From an uncultured Fulvivirga sp. (GTDB lineage: Bacteria; Bacteroidota; Bacteroidia; Cytophagales; Cyclobacteriaceae), in contig CANMSE010000001.1 of the NCBI GenBank assembly GCA_947500555.1, positions 496,001 through 560,000 of the forward strand: DNA of 64,000 nt, read 5' to 3'. Below, piece after piece: positions 51,138 through 60,714 of this stretch. Position 1 is the first letter of the stretch. Each line of letters starts with the position of its first letter. A model generated the notes under the pieces. That model made no database searches. It saw only the letters and a list, made by a program, of their open reading frames with translations, and was not told where the DNA came from. Made by a program: the position numbers and the translations under genes.

Positions 51138-53306
51138 ATGAGCAAAAAAAGAAAGAAAACGGGAGGCAAAAAGTCCGAAAATATAAAGGACAAGCTATCC
51201 CAAAAAATAACCCACCTGCTCAATTCAAATTCTGATAAGGCGTATAGTACGAATCAAATAATAAAGAAACTTGGATTTAGAAGGACTGATTATAACAGAG
51301 AAATTCCTTATATCATTACCCAGTTAGAAAAGCAGGGCAAAATACAAGCACTGTCGAACGGCAGCTACAAAAGTTTAAGAGAACCCGAGTTTACTATTGG
51401 TAAAGTAGATCATGTCAATCCACGATTTGGTTATGTCATTCCTGTAGATGGATCTGACGACATTTATGTTTCTACCAAGGACATGAAGAATGCTATGGAC
51501 GGTGATACCGTAAGAGTAGCAATTAAGGACAAAAAGCATGGAAAAAAACAGGAAGGCTTTGTTCTTGAAATTCTTGAAAGAGGTAAGAGCGAATTAGTGG
51601 GACGGATAGAATTTTCACCTCGCTTTGCTTTTGTCATTCCTGATAATCGCAAGTTACATCAGGACATTTTTGTGAGCCTGACAGAAACAATGAAAGCGGC
51701 TCACAATGACAAAGTCATCGTGAAAATAAAACAATGGCCTTCTCATGACAAAAGCCCCGAAGGTGAAGTAATCAGAGTGCTGGGTAAGGCAGGTGAAAAT
51801 AATGCTGAGATCCATTCTATCATGGCCGAGTTTGATCTGCCTTTTGAATTTCCAAAACATATAGAAGAAGAAGCTGAATCTATCAGTGAAAAGCTTCCTC
51901 AAAAGGAAATTGAGAAGAGAAGAGATTTCAGAGATATTACCACTTTTACTATTGACCCTGAGGATGCGAAGGATTTTGATGATGCTTTGTCTTACAGGAT
52001 CCTCAATAATGGGAATACCGAAGTCGGTGTACACATCGCTGATGTCACTTACTATGTTCAGCCTAACACCGCATTGGAAAAAGAAGCCTATGATCGGGCT
52101 ACTTCGGTTTACCTGGTAGACAGAACCATTCCTATGCTTCCTGAAAAGCTTTCCAATGGACTATGTTCGTTGAGACCAAATGAAGATAAGTTCACCTTTG
52201 CCGCTGTTTTTGAGTTAGACCAAGAAGCTAAGATCGTAAGTGAATGGTTTGGAAGAACTGTTATTCATTCTGACAGACGTTTTGCATATGAAGAAGCTCA
52301 GCAAGGAATAGAAACAGGTGAAGGCGATTATGGAAAAGAACTCCAGGCGTTAAATTCTCTGGCTAAAAAATTGAAAGAGAAGAAGTTTGCAGCTGGAGCA
52401 GTCAATTTTGAAACCACTGAAGTCAAATTTAAGCTTGACGAAAATGGAAAGCCCTTGGGTGTAATTCCTAAAGAGCGTCAAGATGCTCACAAGCTGATAG
52501 AAGAATTTATGCTTTTGGCTAACAGGCAGGTAGCTCGTTTTATCTATAATAAAAAGAAAGGTGAGGACAAATTGACTTTTGTTTATCGTACCCATGACTA
52601 TCCTGATCCTGAAAAAATAGAGACTTTTGCCACATTCGCCAAGCGTTTTGGTCATGAGCTCAAAACAGAAGGTACAGCGGTATCAAAGTCATTAAACAAA
52701 TTAATGACCAACATTGAAGATAAGCCAGAGGAAAATGTGCTTCAAAAACTTGCCATTCGCTCTATGGCTAAGGCAAAATATACTACAGAAGCCATGGGTC
52801 ATTTTGGATTAGCCTTTGACCATTACTCTCACTTTACCTCCCCTATACGTAGGTATCCAGATGTAATGGTTCACCGCCTTCTTCAGCATTACCTGGATGG
52901 CGGAAAATCAGCAAAAAAAGAGGACTACGAAGAAAAATGTGTTCATTCTTCAGAAAGGGAGAAAAGAGCAGCAGAAGCCGAGCGTGCTTCCATCAAATAC
53001 AAACAGGTGGAATACATGCAGCTAGTTGAAGATAAGATTTTCGATGGTATCATTTCCGGAGTTACAGAATGGGGATTATTTGTAGAAATAGTTTCTACCA
53101 AGTGCGAAGGAATGGTGCGCATAACAGATCTTAAGGATGACTACTATGAGTTTGATGAAAAAAATTATCGTGTTATCGGCAAAAAAAATAAGAAGATGTT
53201 TGCGCTAGGCGATGAAGTGGTGGTGGCAGTAATAAATACTGACATAGATCGAAGAACAATTGACCTGGAATTTGTTGATGAAAAAGACAAATTCTTTTAC
53301 GAATAA
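51138..53306 (+). CDS. rnr: Ribonuclease R
   Basis: 722 aa from the ATG at 51138; a longer reading from TTG at 51108 adds ten residues and overlaps a likely promoter. Order: basic N-terminus, winged-helix domain (about 20-80), two cold-shock/OB domains (about 85-220), RNB catalytic domain (about 260-590, with TIDPEDAKDFDDAL holding the Mg-binding Asp residues and the HFGLAFDHYSHFTSPIRRYPD signature) and C-terminal S1 domain (about 635-715). It degrades structured RNA 3'-to-5' and takes part in rRNA and mRNA turnover. It precedes the polyprenyl synthase by 14 bp. Confidence 0.97.
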   Translation: MSKKRKKTGGKKSENIKDKLSQKITHLLNSNSDKAYSTNQIIKKLGFRRTDYNREIPYIITQLEKQGKIQALSNGSYKSLREPEFTIGKVDHVNPRFGYVIPVDGSDDIYVSTKDMKNAMDGDTVRVAIKDKKHGKKQEGFVLEILERGKSELVGRIEFSPRFAFVIPDNRKLHQDIFVSLTETMKAAHNDKVIVKIKQWPSHDKSPEGEVIRVLGKAGENNAEIHSIMAEFDLPFEFPKHIEEEAESISEKLPQKEIEKRRDFRDITTFTIDPEDAKDFDDALSYRILNNGNTEVGVHIADVTYYVQPNTALEKEAYDRATSVYLVDRTIPMLPEKLSNGLCSLRPNEDKFTFAAVFELDQEAKIVSEWFGRTVIHSDRRFAYEEAQQGIETGEGDYGKELQALNSLAKKLKEKKFAAGAVNFETTEVKFKLDENGKPLGVIPKERQDAHKLIEEFMLLANRQVARFIYNKKKGEDKLTFVYRTHDYPDPEKIETFATFAKRFGHELKTEGTAVSKSLNKLMTNIEDKPEENVLQKLAIRSMAKAKYTTEAMGHFGLAFDHYSHFTSPIRRYPDVMVHRLLQHYLDGGKSAKKEDYEEKCVHSSEREKRAAEAERASIKYKQVEYMQLVEDKIFDGIISGVTEWGLFVEIVSTKCEGMVRITDLKDDYYEFDEKNYRVIGKKNKKMFALGDEVVVAVINTDIDRRTIDLEFVDEKDKFFYE

Positions 53307-53320
53307 GCAGAAGTAGGCAA

Positions 53321-54298
53321 ATGCAAAAAACGGTAGCACAGTTTCATGCTCTTTTAGAGGATAAAATCAAAGCTCAAAACTATGGGGAGTCCCCTCCAGA
53401 GCTTTATGAACCTTTGAGTTACATCATGTCACTGGGAGGGAAAAGGTTAAGGCCTATTCTGGCTTTACTTGGGTACAATCTTTTTAAAGATGATCCCGAA
53501 AGTATTCTGGATCAGGCACTTGCCATAGAAGTATTTCACAACTTCACGTTGATGCATGATGACATTATGGATGAGGCTCCTCTGAGAAGAGGACGGCCAA
53601 CCGTCCATGAGCAATGGAATACAAATACCGCGATATTATCGGGTGATGTCATGTTGGTGAAGGCTTATGATCTCTTATTAGATACCTCAAAGAAGAACCT
53701 TAAACCTTTGATCCGAATATTCAATATTTGTGCGGCTGAGGTGTGCGAAGGACAACAATTCGATATGTTGTTTGAAACAAAGGCTAACGTATCTGAGGAA
53801 GAATACCTTAATATGATCCGTCTCAAAACGGCTGTTCTTCTGGGGGCTTCTTTAGAAATAGGAGCCTTATTGGCAGAGGCTGCTGATATTGACAGACAAC
53901 ACCTGAAAGAATTTGGTATCAATATAGGTATTGGATTTCAGCTCAAAGACGACTTGCTAGACGTTTATGCAGATAAAGCCAAATTCGGAAAGCAGGTAGG
54001 AGGAGATATTATCTCCAATAAGAAAACTTTCTTACTGATCAATGCTTTAGAAAAAGCGCAAGGAGAAGAACAAGTAGAATTACAAAAATGGCTTGATAAA
54101 ACCGAGTTTGATAGTGACGAAAAAGTAAAAAGCGTTACCGGAATTTATGATGACCTTGGTATTAAACAGCTGACTGAAGTCAAAATGAATCACTATTTCG
54201 ATAAGGGCTTTGAGGCTTTAGAAAAGGTGAACTGCTCGGAATCGGAAAAAGTATACTTGAAAGAATTTGCCGAAGCTTTAATAGATCGGCAGAAGTAA
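53321..54298 (+). CDS. Polyprenyl diphosphate synthase (IspA/IspB type)
   Basis: 325 aa. The first Asp-rich motif is LMHDDIMDEAPLRRGRPTVH (about 78-97) and the second QLKDDLLDVYAD (about 208-219), with the preceding GGKRLRPILALLGY (about 39-52). It condenses isopentenyl diphosphate with allylic diphosphates. Residues upstream of the first motif (EVFHNFTL) do not settle chain length. Product could feed menaquinone, carotenoids or the two UbiA-like enzymes in this window. It is 14 bp after rnr. Confidence 0.93.
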   Translation: MQKTVAQFHALLEDKIKAQNYGESPPELYEPLSYIMSLGGKRLRPILALLGYNLFKDDPESILDQALAIEVFHNFTLMHDDIMDEAPLRRGRPTVHEQWNTNTAILSGDVMLVKAYDLLLDTSKKNLKPLIRIFNICAAEVCEGQQFDMLFETKANVSEEEYLNMIRLKTAVLLGASLEIGALLAEAADIDRQHLKEFGINIGIGFQLKDDLLDVYADKAKFGKQVGGDIISNKKTFLLINALEKAQGEEQVELQKWLDKTEFDSDEKVKSVTGIYDDLGIKQLTEVKMNHYFDKGFEALEKVNCSESEKVYLKEFAEALIDRQK

Positions 54299-54309
54299 TT
54301 GCAATAGCT

Positions 54310-54347
54310 AAAAAAACCAATCCCATCTCAGCAAAGCCAAGATGGGA
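54310..54347 (-). terminator. Intrinsic terminator of the 54376-55500 lipoprotein gene
   Basis: On the minus strand TCCCATCT and AGATGGGA (54347-54340 and 54328-54321) form an 8-bp stem, followed after TTGG by seven T residues (54316-54310). Read on the plus strand there is a hairpin but no T-run, so termination is mainly for the minus-strand lipoprotein. Confidence 0.7.
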
Positions 54348-54375
54348 AAGGTCCCTCTGCAAAACCTAAAATAAA

Positions 54376-55500
54376 CTATTTAAAAGCTATTTCGAGGTTT
54401 GTTATCTCTAATGGATTGTATGGACTTAAATCATTAATTCTAAGAGCTAGCCCATCCCACTCACTGCTTGGTGCAGTTTCTGCCTGTACAAACCCATCAC
54501 TATTGAAGAATCCAGGAGCGTTTGTATTTACGAGATAGGCATCCAAAATATCTTGTGGTATTGCCCCTCCAAACTCAGCCTGAATTTCATTTTCAAAGAC
54601 ATTTTTGATAGAATAATCTTCAAGCAAAACAGATCGTGAATCTTCGTTCAACGTGGCAGGAGGTAAACCAACTTCCGCTACACCAATGTTTAGTAAATCA
54701 TTACCTGAAGCAACGAATGCCCAACCAATTCCTTGCTCATTGTCTTCTGATATCAAGACCGCATCAGGGTGACTAGAGTTGCCAAATATGTCAACAATAT
54801 CCCCGGTTTTACCAACAAACATTCTCATTGATCTCATAGAAAACTGATCACCTTCTTCTGGAGGCAGATTAGAAATTCTAACTTCCATGTGTGCATCATA
54901 GCCAGCAACAGGGCTATTTTCATAATAGTCTATTCTATACATAGCATCTCCTGCATCAACATCACCGTTACGGTCAATGTTAAAGGGGTTCAAAATTGCA
55001 ATCCCTTCTACCGGATCATTGTTCCAGAATATTTGCATAGCCGTTCCACCATTTTCCCCTACATCATCCACATTTAAGAAGTACTCCCACACTTTTCCTT
55101 CGAACTCTACATTTTCCTGTACAGTTAATGTCTTCTCGCTTCCATCATCATCACTCACGTAAGTAACCAGTCTCAAGTTCTGAAGGTCGAATTGTCTTAT
55201 TCCACTCATAAGTTCTTGAATGAGCTCCGCGCTACCTTCACCAATCAGAATGAAAAAGCTAAGCCCTTCATATATCGCATTCCCCGAAAGGTCTTCCTCT
55301 GTTCTTCCTCCTTGTCGCCCATTTACAACAAAATTGTTATTGCTAATGGAAGAAGGGATGTCTACACCAAAAGATTCTGGAAGAATCTGAGTTTGAGTAA
55401 CCGTTTCCGGATTTTCATCACAAGATGTAAAGCCAATGGCCATCAGTAAAGTCAAAACAGCCAGTGCCAACAGACGTACATTTGATTTTAAAGTTTTCAT
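54376..55500 (-). CDS. Hypothetical lipoprotein
   Basis: 374 aa with a lipoprotein signal ending at Cys27 (GFTSC). The mature protein is acidic and beta-rich, with no family I recognise. The stretch DRNGDVDAGDAMYRIDYY (about 176-193) is Asp-rich and could bind calcium. A C-terminal LEITNLEIAFK segment closes the protein. It is monocistronic: a terminator follows it, and about 95 bp upstream lies a 14-bp motif shared with the sigma-FecR gap at 60091-60104, hinting at common control. Confidence 0.8.
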   Translation of the reverse strand: MKTLKSNVRLLALAVLTLLMAIGFTSCDENPETVTQTQILPESFGVDIPSSISNNNFVVNGRQGGRTEEDLSGNAIYEGLSFFILIGEGSAELIQELMSGIRQFDLQNLRLVTYVSDDDGSEKTLTVQENVEFEGKVWEYFLNVDDVGENGGTAMQIFWNNDPVEGIAILNPFNIDRNGDVDAGDAMYRIDYYENSPVAGYDAHMEVRISNLPPEEGDQFSMRSMRMFVGKTGDIVDIFGNSSHPDAVLISEDNEQGIGWAFVASGNDLLNIGVAEVGLPPATLNEDSRSVLLEDYSIKNVFENEIQAEFGGAIPQDILDAYLVNTNAPGFFNSDGFVQAETAPSSEWDGLALRINDLSPYNPLEITNLEIAFK

Positions 55501-55595
55501 AATTTTAAATTTTAGTTCGTTAGTTTCAGTTTTAAATTGATAGGAGTGTTCTAGAATTTTCCCCTTTCATTACTATAACACAAGAGTCAAGTAGC

Positions 55596-55609
55596 ACCCT
55601 TAGTTGAAA
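55596..55609 (-). promoter_or_regulatory. Shared 14-bp motif upstream of the lipoprotein gene
   Basis: The minus strand reads TTTCAACTAAGGGT, preceded by an A/T tract. The identical 14-mer, again after an A/T tract, lies upstream of fecR at 60091-60104 on the same strand. It may be a regulatory site recognised by the adjacent ECF sigma factor or another shared factor. Confidence 0.4.
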
Positions 55610-55640
55610 TATAATTTTTTTTTATTTTTTTTATAACTGC

Positions 55641-56459
55641 CTAATTAGCAACGATTAATGTGTCGGAATCTACGGTTGTAACCGCAAAGAAACCAAGTGC
55701 TCCCTCAGTCATATTAGTTGGAATATTATCTCGATTGATGTCGAAAAATCCTCCCCGCCATTCGGTCTCGGATAATAAAGCTCTTAGATAGTCTCTATAT
55801 TGGTCGCTTACACTAAATCGTTTTCTAATCACTCTGCTACCCCCCGGGAAAAATAAGTCCTCTCGCTCTGGCGCATATATCTCTTGAACATCAATATTTT
55901 TTAAATCATAATAGACCATTCTACCTTCACAAACAGATGCTTGAGAACAAGAAGGAGTCTGTGACCAGTCAATATCATAAGTAATATAATTAGCGTTATT
56001 ACCAGACTCGGAGTAGGGAATAGTATATAATATCTGATCATCAACAATCTTCTCCTCTACCAGTAGGGGATCAAGTAACTCACCACCCGGAGAAGCATCA
56101 AATGCCCGATATTCCTTACCTTCATATTGAACTACAAGTAAATAAAACTTCCCAAATACAGCCCTTAAAGAATCCGTATAGTATTCTCCAGACCCTTGAG
56201 GAAACTCAGTAAGAATGGTCAATTCTTCATCACTATCTACAATAGCAACTGTAGCTCCGGAAACCGGGTTTTCATTCTCATTTTGTGTAGCATAAGGTTG
56301 AGTAATCTTAACTCGGTGGTTTTTGCGCTCATTACTCAGCACTCCTTCAATAACTATTAGATCTTCAGATTGAAAATCTATTTTCCCATCGTCAAAAACT
56401 TCCTCACAGCTCCAGCTAACACTTACAAAAAAAATCGCTATGTACTTTCTAAATTTCAT
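55641..56459 (-). CDS. DUF4249-family lipoprotein
   Basis: 272 aa. Lipoprotein signal ending at Cys18 (SWSC). The DUF4249 pattern is clear: DLIVIEGVLSNERKNHRVKITQPYA (about 33-57), PVSGATVAIVDSDEE (about 64-78) and GSGEYYTDSLRAVFGKFYLLVV (about 88-109). DUF4249 proteins are typically encoded just after carboxypeptidase-regulatory TonB-dependent receptors and are thought to be surface-exposed partners. It overlaps the receptor gene by 4 bp and is last in the sigma-FecR operon. Confidence 0.92.
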   Translation of the reverse strand: MKFRKYIAIFFVSVSWSCEEVFDDGKIDFQSEDLIVIEGVLSNERKNHRVKITQPYATQNENENPVSGATVAIVDSDEELTILTEFPQGSGEYYTDSLRAVFGKFYLLVVQYEGKEYRAFDASPGGELLDPLLVEEKIVDDQILYTIPYSESGNNANYITYDIDWSQTPSCSQASVCEGRMVYYDLKNIDVQEIYAPEREDLFFPGGSRVIRKRFSVSDQYRDYLRALLSETEWRGGFFDINRDNIPTNMTEGALGFFAVTTVDSDTLIVAN

Positions 56460-59065
56460 AAAAATCTAAAATTATAGCTTATAGATGGTGTAAATCGAAA
56501 GAGATAACTTTGCGTAGTGACCCTACTATCAGAAAGAAGATTTGCCGGAATTGTAAATTCTCCTTCTTCATTTTCTGTCTTATTGTAATTCACGAATAAC
56601 GTATTCTTCCTGCCATAGACATTGTATAATGACAATGATATATCGTGCTTGAATTTACTTTCCGAGTTTTTGTTCAACTTGAAAGTAGCAGACAGGTCAA
56701 GTCGATGATAGTCAGGAAGTCGGCTATTATTTTTTTCTCCATAAATTGGAGTTTCCAACCCATTGAATTTGTAAAAACCTATGGGAGAAGAATAAGGTGA
56801 ACCTGTATAGTAAACCCAGTTCAATCCCAGGTTTATTCTGGAAGTCGCATCATAACCTAAAACCAAATTTACTTCATGCGGTCTATCGTAAAATGCATTG
56901 TAGGGCTCTCCATTGTTTATTTCCTCAAAGGTTCGTCTCACTCTGGAAATAGTATAGGCTATCCATCCTCTAATTCTACCTTGCTCCTTTTTTAGTGATA
57001 ACTCCAAACCAGAGGCATCAGCTTCACCAAAACGAAGCTCTCCATCAATCTGTGGATTGAGTAAGGTTTCGGCATGAGCCTCATAATCTATCTGGTTCTT
57101 CATCTTCTTTAGATAACCCTCCACACCAAAATCCAATCCGCTTTTGGGGAAAGACTTGACATATCCCGCGGCTATTTGATCTGCTGTTTCAGGTTTAATA
57201 TTCAAACTGCTTGGTAACCATACCTCTAAAGAGGTAAACGGGCTTATGGAATTTGAAATCAAATGAACGTTTTGAACGTTACGAGCATAGCTGAATTTGA
57301 TAGCTGAATTCTGATTAATAAAGTAACTTATACCCAGTCGTGGCTCAAGATTTCCATACTCTCCATAATCTTCTCCTGCATCAAAAAATAATGTATCAAC
57401 AGGGTTTCTTTCTTGATCATAGACAAACTCAAATGCACCCCCTTGGTTGGTCCATGAAGTGATTCGTAATCCATAGCTAAGGCCTATTTTATCACTGATC
57501 TTCACTTCATGGTTCCCATATAAGACAGCCTCAAAAGAGTTTCTTACAGAAACCAGCGGAGGCTGTATGGTAGTATTATCCGAAGTAAGATTGCCAGGAT
57601 TAAAATTGTAGCCATTTATGGCAGCACCAAACTTTATGACATTATCAGCATTATTGAAAAAAGTAAAATCGCTTTTCAGCGTGAAATTTGCTATACGAGA
57701 TTTCCATTTAGTATTGTTTTCAACATCAGTGTGCAGAAAGTAATCGTACGAGCTACCTGCAATCGTAGCGTTCATAAATAAATCATCTCCGAATATATGG
57801 TTCCATCTGGCGCTACCTGTTATGTTGGCCCACTCTAAACCACTGTTGTCTACAAAATAGTTATCCCGACCAGAATATGATGAAATATAAAGTTGATCCT
57901 TTGGACCCAGTTTAAAATTTAGCTTGCCGGTAAAATCATAGAAATTGAATTTTTTAACGTCATTCTCATCATTATTCGCAAGCCATTTTAGCCTTGAGGC
58001 TCGGGCCGAAAATAAGAATGAGCTATAGTCCTTTTTTATAGGCCCCTCTACTCCCAACTTCCCCGAAATAACACCTAGGTTACCCCAGAATTGTAATTTT
58101 TTATCATTCCCTTTTTTTGTTCTAATGTCAATGACTGACGAAAGCCTTCCTCCTAATGACGCAGGCATATTACCTTTATAAATATCAATTGAATTGACAG
58201 CGTCAGGGATAATTGTTGAAAATACCCCAAGCAGGTGACTAGGATTAAAAATAGGAGCGTCATCTATCAAGATTAGGTTCTGATCCCTGTTCCCTCCACG
58301 AACATAAAAAAAGGTTGACCCATCAGAATGGGATTTAATGCCAGGAACAAACTCCAAAGATTTTACTACATCAGTTTCGCCAAAAAGTGCTGGCATTTCC
58401 TCTACAGTGTTTGAACTCAGATTATCCTTACTCATTTGTATTTGCTCCACTAAGCTTGGTATTGATGAGGTGACCAATACTTCATCAAGTACGGCTGGAT
58501 TTTCTGCTAACCCTATTGAATAATCTTGCTGTTTGGAGGCGTTGATGGCTATTGATTGCTCTTCATACCCTATATAAGAAAATGCAAGATTATGATCACC
58601 GGGGGGTATACTTAGAGAATAGAAGCCAAACTCATTGGTCAAAACACCAATGCCAAGATTGGCAATAAATACTGTGCCTCCAATAATGGCTTCTCCATTT
58701 AGCTCATCCGTGACATACCCTCGAATATCTTTTAGCTCAGATTTATCATATTTCTTTTTCTTTATAACAATCTGTTTTTCAAGAAAAATAAAGTCCAGAG
58801 CAATTGGCTTTAAAATGTCTTCCAGTACTTCTTTAAGCTCCTTATTCCCTTTGTAGGTAATTTTTTTATCTGAGCCTATTAGATTGGAGTTATAGGAGAA
58901 TCTGATACCGATTTGATCTTCAATTAACTGAAGTACTTCATCGAGAGAAATATCGGAAACGTCTAGTATTACTATTTGATCATTGGAAGATTTATCTGTT
59001 TGTGCCAGTAAAACCGACAACCCAGATAAGGATATTATGGTTAGTAATAGTATCTTTTTTAACAC
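56456..59065 (-). CDS. TonB-dependent receptor with STN signalling domain (FecA-like)
   Basis: 869 aa. Signal peptide (about 1-21, ending LLAQ); STN secretin/TonB short N-terminal domain (about 30-102, LDEVLQLIEDQIGIRFSYNSNL); carboxypeptidase-regulatory-like domain (about 113-200); plug (about 215-320, with IYKGNMPASLGGRLSSVIDI); and a beta-barrel ending in NFRFL. The STN domain is the part that talks to FecR. It overlaps fecR by 7 bp and DUF4249 by 4 bp. Ligand unknown; no SusD is present, so it is not a standard glycan importer. Confidence 0.93.
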   Translation of the reverse strand: MLKKILLLTIISLSGLSVLLAQTDKSSNDQIVILDVSDISLDEVLQLIEDQIGIRFSYNSNLIGSDKKITYKGNKELKEVLEDILKPIALDFIFLEKQIVIKKKKYDKSELKDIRGYVTDELNGEAIIGGTVFIANLGIGVLTNEFGFYSLSIPPGDHNLAFSYIGYEEQSIAINASKQQDYSIGLAENPAVLDEVLVTSSIPSLVEQIQMSKDNLSSNTVEEMPALFGETDVVKSLEFVPGIKSHSDGSTFFYVRGGNRDQNLILIDDAPIFNPSHLLGVFSTIIPDAVNSIDIYKGNMPASLGGRLSSVIDIRTKKGNDKKLQFWGNLGVISGKLGVEGPIKKDYSSFLFSARASRLKWLANNDENDVKKFNFYDFTGKLNFKLGPKDQLYISSYSGRDNYFVDNSGLEWANITGSARWNHIFGDDLFMNATIAGSSYDYFLHTDVENNTKWKSRIANFTLKSDFTFFNNADNVIKFGAAINGYNFNPGNLTSDNTTIQPPLVSVRNSFEAVLYGNHEVKISDKIGLSYGLRITSWTNQGGAFEFVYDQERNPVDTLFFDAGEDYGEYGNLEPRLGISYFINQNSAIKFSYARNVQNVHLISNSISPFTSLEVWLPSSLNIKPETADQIAAGYVKSFPKSGLDFGVEGYLKKMKNQIDYEAHAETLLNPQIDGELRFGEADASGLELSLKKEQGRIRGWIAYTISRVRRTFEEINNGEPYNAFYDRPHEVNLVLGYDATSRINLGLNWVYYTGSPYSSPIGFYKFNGLETPIYGEKNNSRLPDYHRLDLSATFKLNKNSESKFKHDISLSLYNVYGRKNTLFVNYNKTENEEGEFTIPANLLSDSRVTTQSYLFRFTPSISYNFRFL

Positions 59066-60051
59066 CCAGCCTCAGTTATTTCCACTTGGCGGCCATTTCT
59101 TTTGAGGGTGAGGTCTAGTGTAGACTCTAAGACATTTAAAACTGCATCTAGCGACTGCTGCTCAAAAGTGACCGTCACTATGCAAGATTGCGAAACATTA
59201 GTAGATATGGAAATATTTGCGTGATAGACTTTGTTTAATGCATTGACAACCGCCACTAAATCAGCCTCTTCGAAAATGATAGTACGTGTTTTCCAGGCAT
59301 TGAAATTGGGATCAGAATTCTTTGTCTCAATGATTTTAGAGTCCTTTTCCAGCAGTCCCCTTTCACCGGGCGTAAGCTCAATACTTTCTTTAGTCTCCTT
59401 CGAGGATAACTCAACCACGCCAGTTGCGACTATTACCTCAGTGCTGCCATTATTTACACTTACATTAAAAGAAGTTCCTAATACTTCGACCTCTGCTTCT
59501 CCGGCAGTGATAATAAAAGGGCGCGTTTTATCTGATGTAATTTCAAAAAAGGCTTCTCCTTTGAGTTCTACAGTGCGTTTATTCTTACCGAAATCTTGGT
59601 TATAGCTTAGCACAGAATTGGCATTCAGTGTGATAACAGATTCATCAGGTAAGGTGAATTCCTCAGGAACATCAGCTGTTTGCAAGTAAACTGTATCCTT
59701 TGAAATGAAATTATATAGTACATAGCCTGAGACCATTAATACAACCACGGCTGCTGCTATTTGAAGCCAACGACTGCTTGCAGTTGCTTTCGGCTCCATC
59801 TGAATAACTTTTTTAGCAGCCAACTTATCCTGAAACGCAGCCCATTCGGCATCAACATCTATTTTGATATGCTGTTGAGAATTGAAATACTCCTGTCCCT
59901 TATCAATAATTTTTTTATAACTTTCAAATAGCTTCTTATTGGCCTCACTTTCAGCAAGCCAATATTCAAGCTGTGACTGCTCCTCAACAGTGGCCTCCTG
60001 GTTTAGAACCTTGGTGATTATTAATTCAATATCGTTACTTTCTTCTTTCAC
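59059..60051 (-). CDS. FecR-family anti-sigma factor
   Basis: 330 aa. N-terminal cytoplasmic anti-sigma part (about 1-90) with SQLEYWLAESEANKKLFESY; one membrane helix (96-115); periplasmic FecR domain (about 120-220, TLPDESVITLNANSVLSYNQDF) and a C-terminal DUF4974 domain (about 255-325). It holds the ECF sigma factor inactive until the receptor STN domain signals ligand. Between the sigma gene and this gene lies a 43-bp gap with the motif shared with 55596-55609. Confidence 0.95.
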   Translation of the reverse strand: MKEESNDIELIITKVLNQEATVEEQSQLEYWLAESEANKKLFESYKKIIDKGQEYFNSQQHIKIDVDAEWAAFQDKLAAKKVIQMEPKATASSRWLQIAAAVVVLMVSGYVLYNFISKDTVYLQTADVPEEFTLPDESVITLNANSVLSYNQDFGKNKRTVELKGEAFFEITSDKTRPFIITAGEAEVEVLGTSFNVSVNNGSTEVIVATGVVELSSKETKESIELTPGERGLLEKDSKIIETKNSDPNFNAWKTRTIIFEEADLVAVVNALNKVYHANISISTNVSQSCIVTVTFEQQSLDAVLNVLESTLDLTLKRNGRQVEITEAGC

Positions 60052-60090
60052 TTAATATCTGCTATTCATAGAACACTTCATTTGATTCAT

Positions 60091-60104
60091 ACCCTTAGTT
60101 GAAA
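60091..60104 (-). promoter_or_regulatory. Shared 14-bp motif before fecR
   Basis: The minus strand reads TTTCAACTAAGGGT across the end of the sigma-factor gene, 39 bp before the fecR ATG, preceded by a T-rich tract. The same 14-mer stands before the lipoprotein gene (55596-55609). Its recurrence in one window suggests a real element, though part of it encodes the sigma-factor C-terminus. Confidence 0.4.
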
Positions 60105-60616
60105 AGTAAAAAAATTAATACGCTAAGGAAATCCACCAGATGCTCTCGCATCATCTTTAGTGCTTTTGACATCTGAGCTTCAACCGTTTTTACAGAAATA
60201 TTCATTTTCTCAGCTATTTCAGCATATTTCAGCTCTTCTTTGCGACTCATTTCAAACACCATCCTGCATTTCTCAGGTAAAGAATTAATCGCGAAATCAA
60301 TCTCTGCCGCTAATTCATTTACTTCCAATGCATCAGTCTCTTGAACCTGTTTTTCTTTATCTACAACATCCAGTTCTACTACTTTTTTTCTGTCTCGTAT
60401 CGCATTGAGACATCGGTTTCTGACGGCAGTATATAGGTAACTTTTGAAGTTACTTTCTGCTTCCATTTCGGCATACTTCTCCCAAAGTGCTATATATACT
60501 TCATGTACCAGGTTTTTGGAATCGTCCATATCACCCAGATACTTCATGGCAAAATGAGTTAAAGGCGTAAAATACGCTTTGAAGAGTTGTTCGAATGCCT
60601 GAGAGGAATGCCTCAA
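60095..60616 (-). CDS. ECF RNA polymerase sigma factor
   Basis: 173 aa. Region 2 (about 5-75) includes FKAYFTPLTHFAMKYLGDMDDSKNLVHEVYIALW and YLYTAVRNRCLNAIRDRKK; region 4 (about 108-160) includes LPEKCRMVFEMSRKEELKYAEIAEKMNISVKTVEAQMSKAL. It is the usual Bacteroidetes sigma-70 family protein paired with FecR. It is first in an operon with fecR, a TonB receptor and a DUF4249 gene and should drive their expression when the surface ligand is bound. Confidence 0.95.
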   Translation of the reverse strand: MRHSSQAFEQLFKAYFTPLTHFAMKYLGDMDDSKNLVHEVYIALWEKYAEMEAESNFKSYLYTAVRNRCLNAIRDRKKVVELDVVDKEKQVQETDALEVNELAAEIDFAINSLPEKCRMVFEMSRKEELKYAEIAEKMNISVKTVEAQMSKALKMMREHLVDFLSVLIFLLFN

Positions 60617-60714
60617 TTTACAGTTTAGACTTCTTGATCCAGATGTAATTTAAGTATTGTGTACCTTACAGGCAAGAATGCAAATAGGTCATTTATTATG
60701 GAAGCACTCAATGA

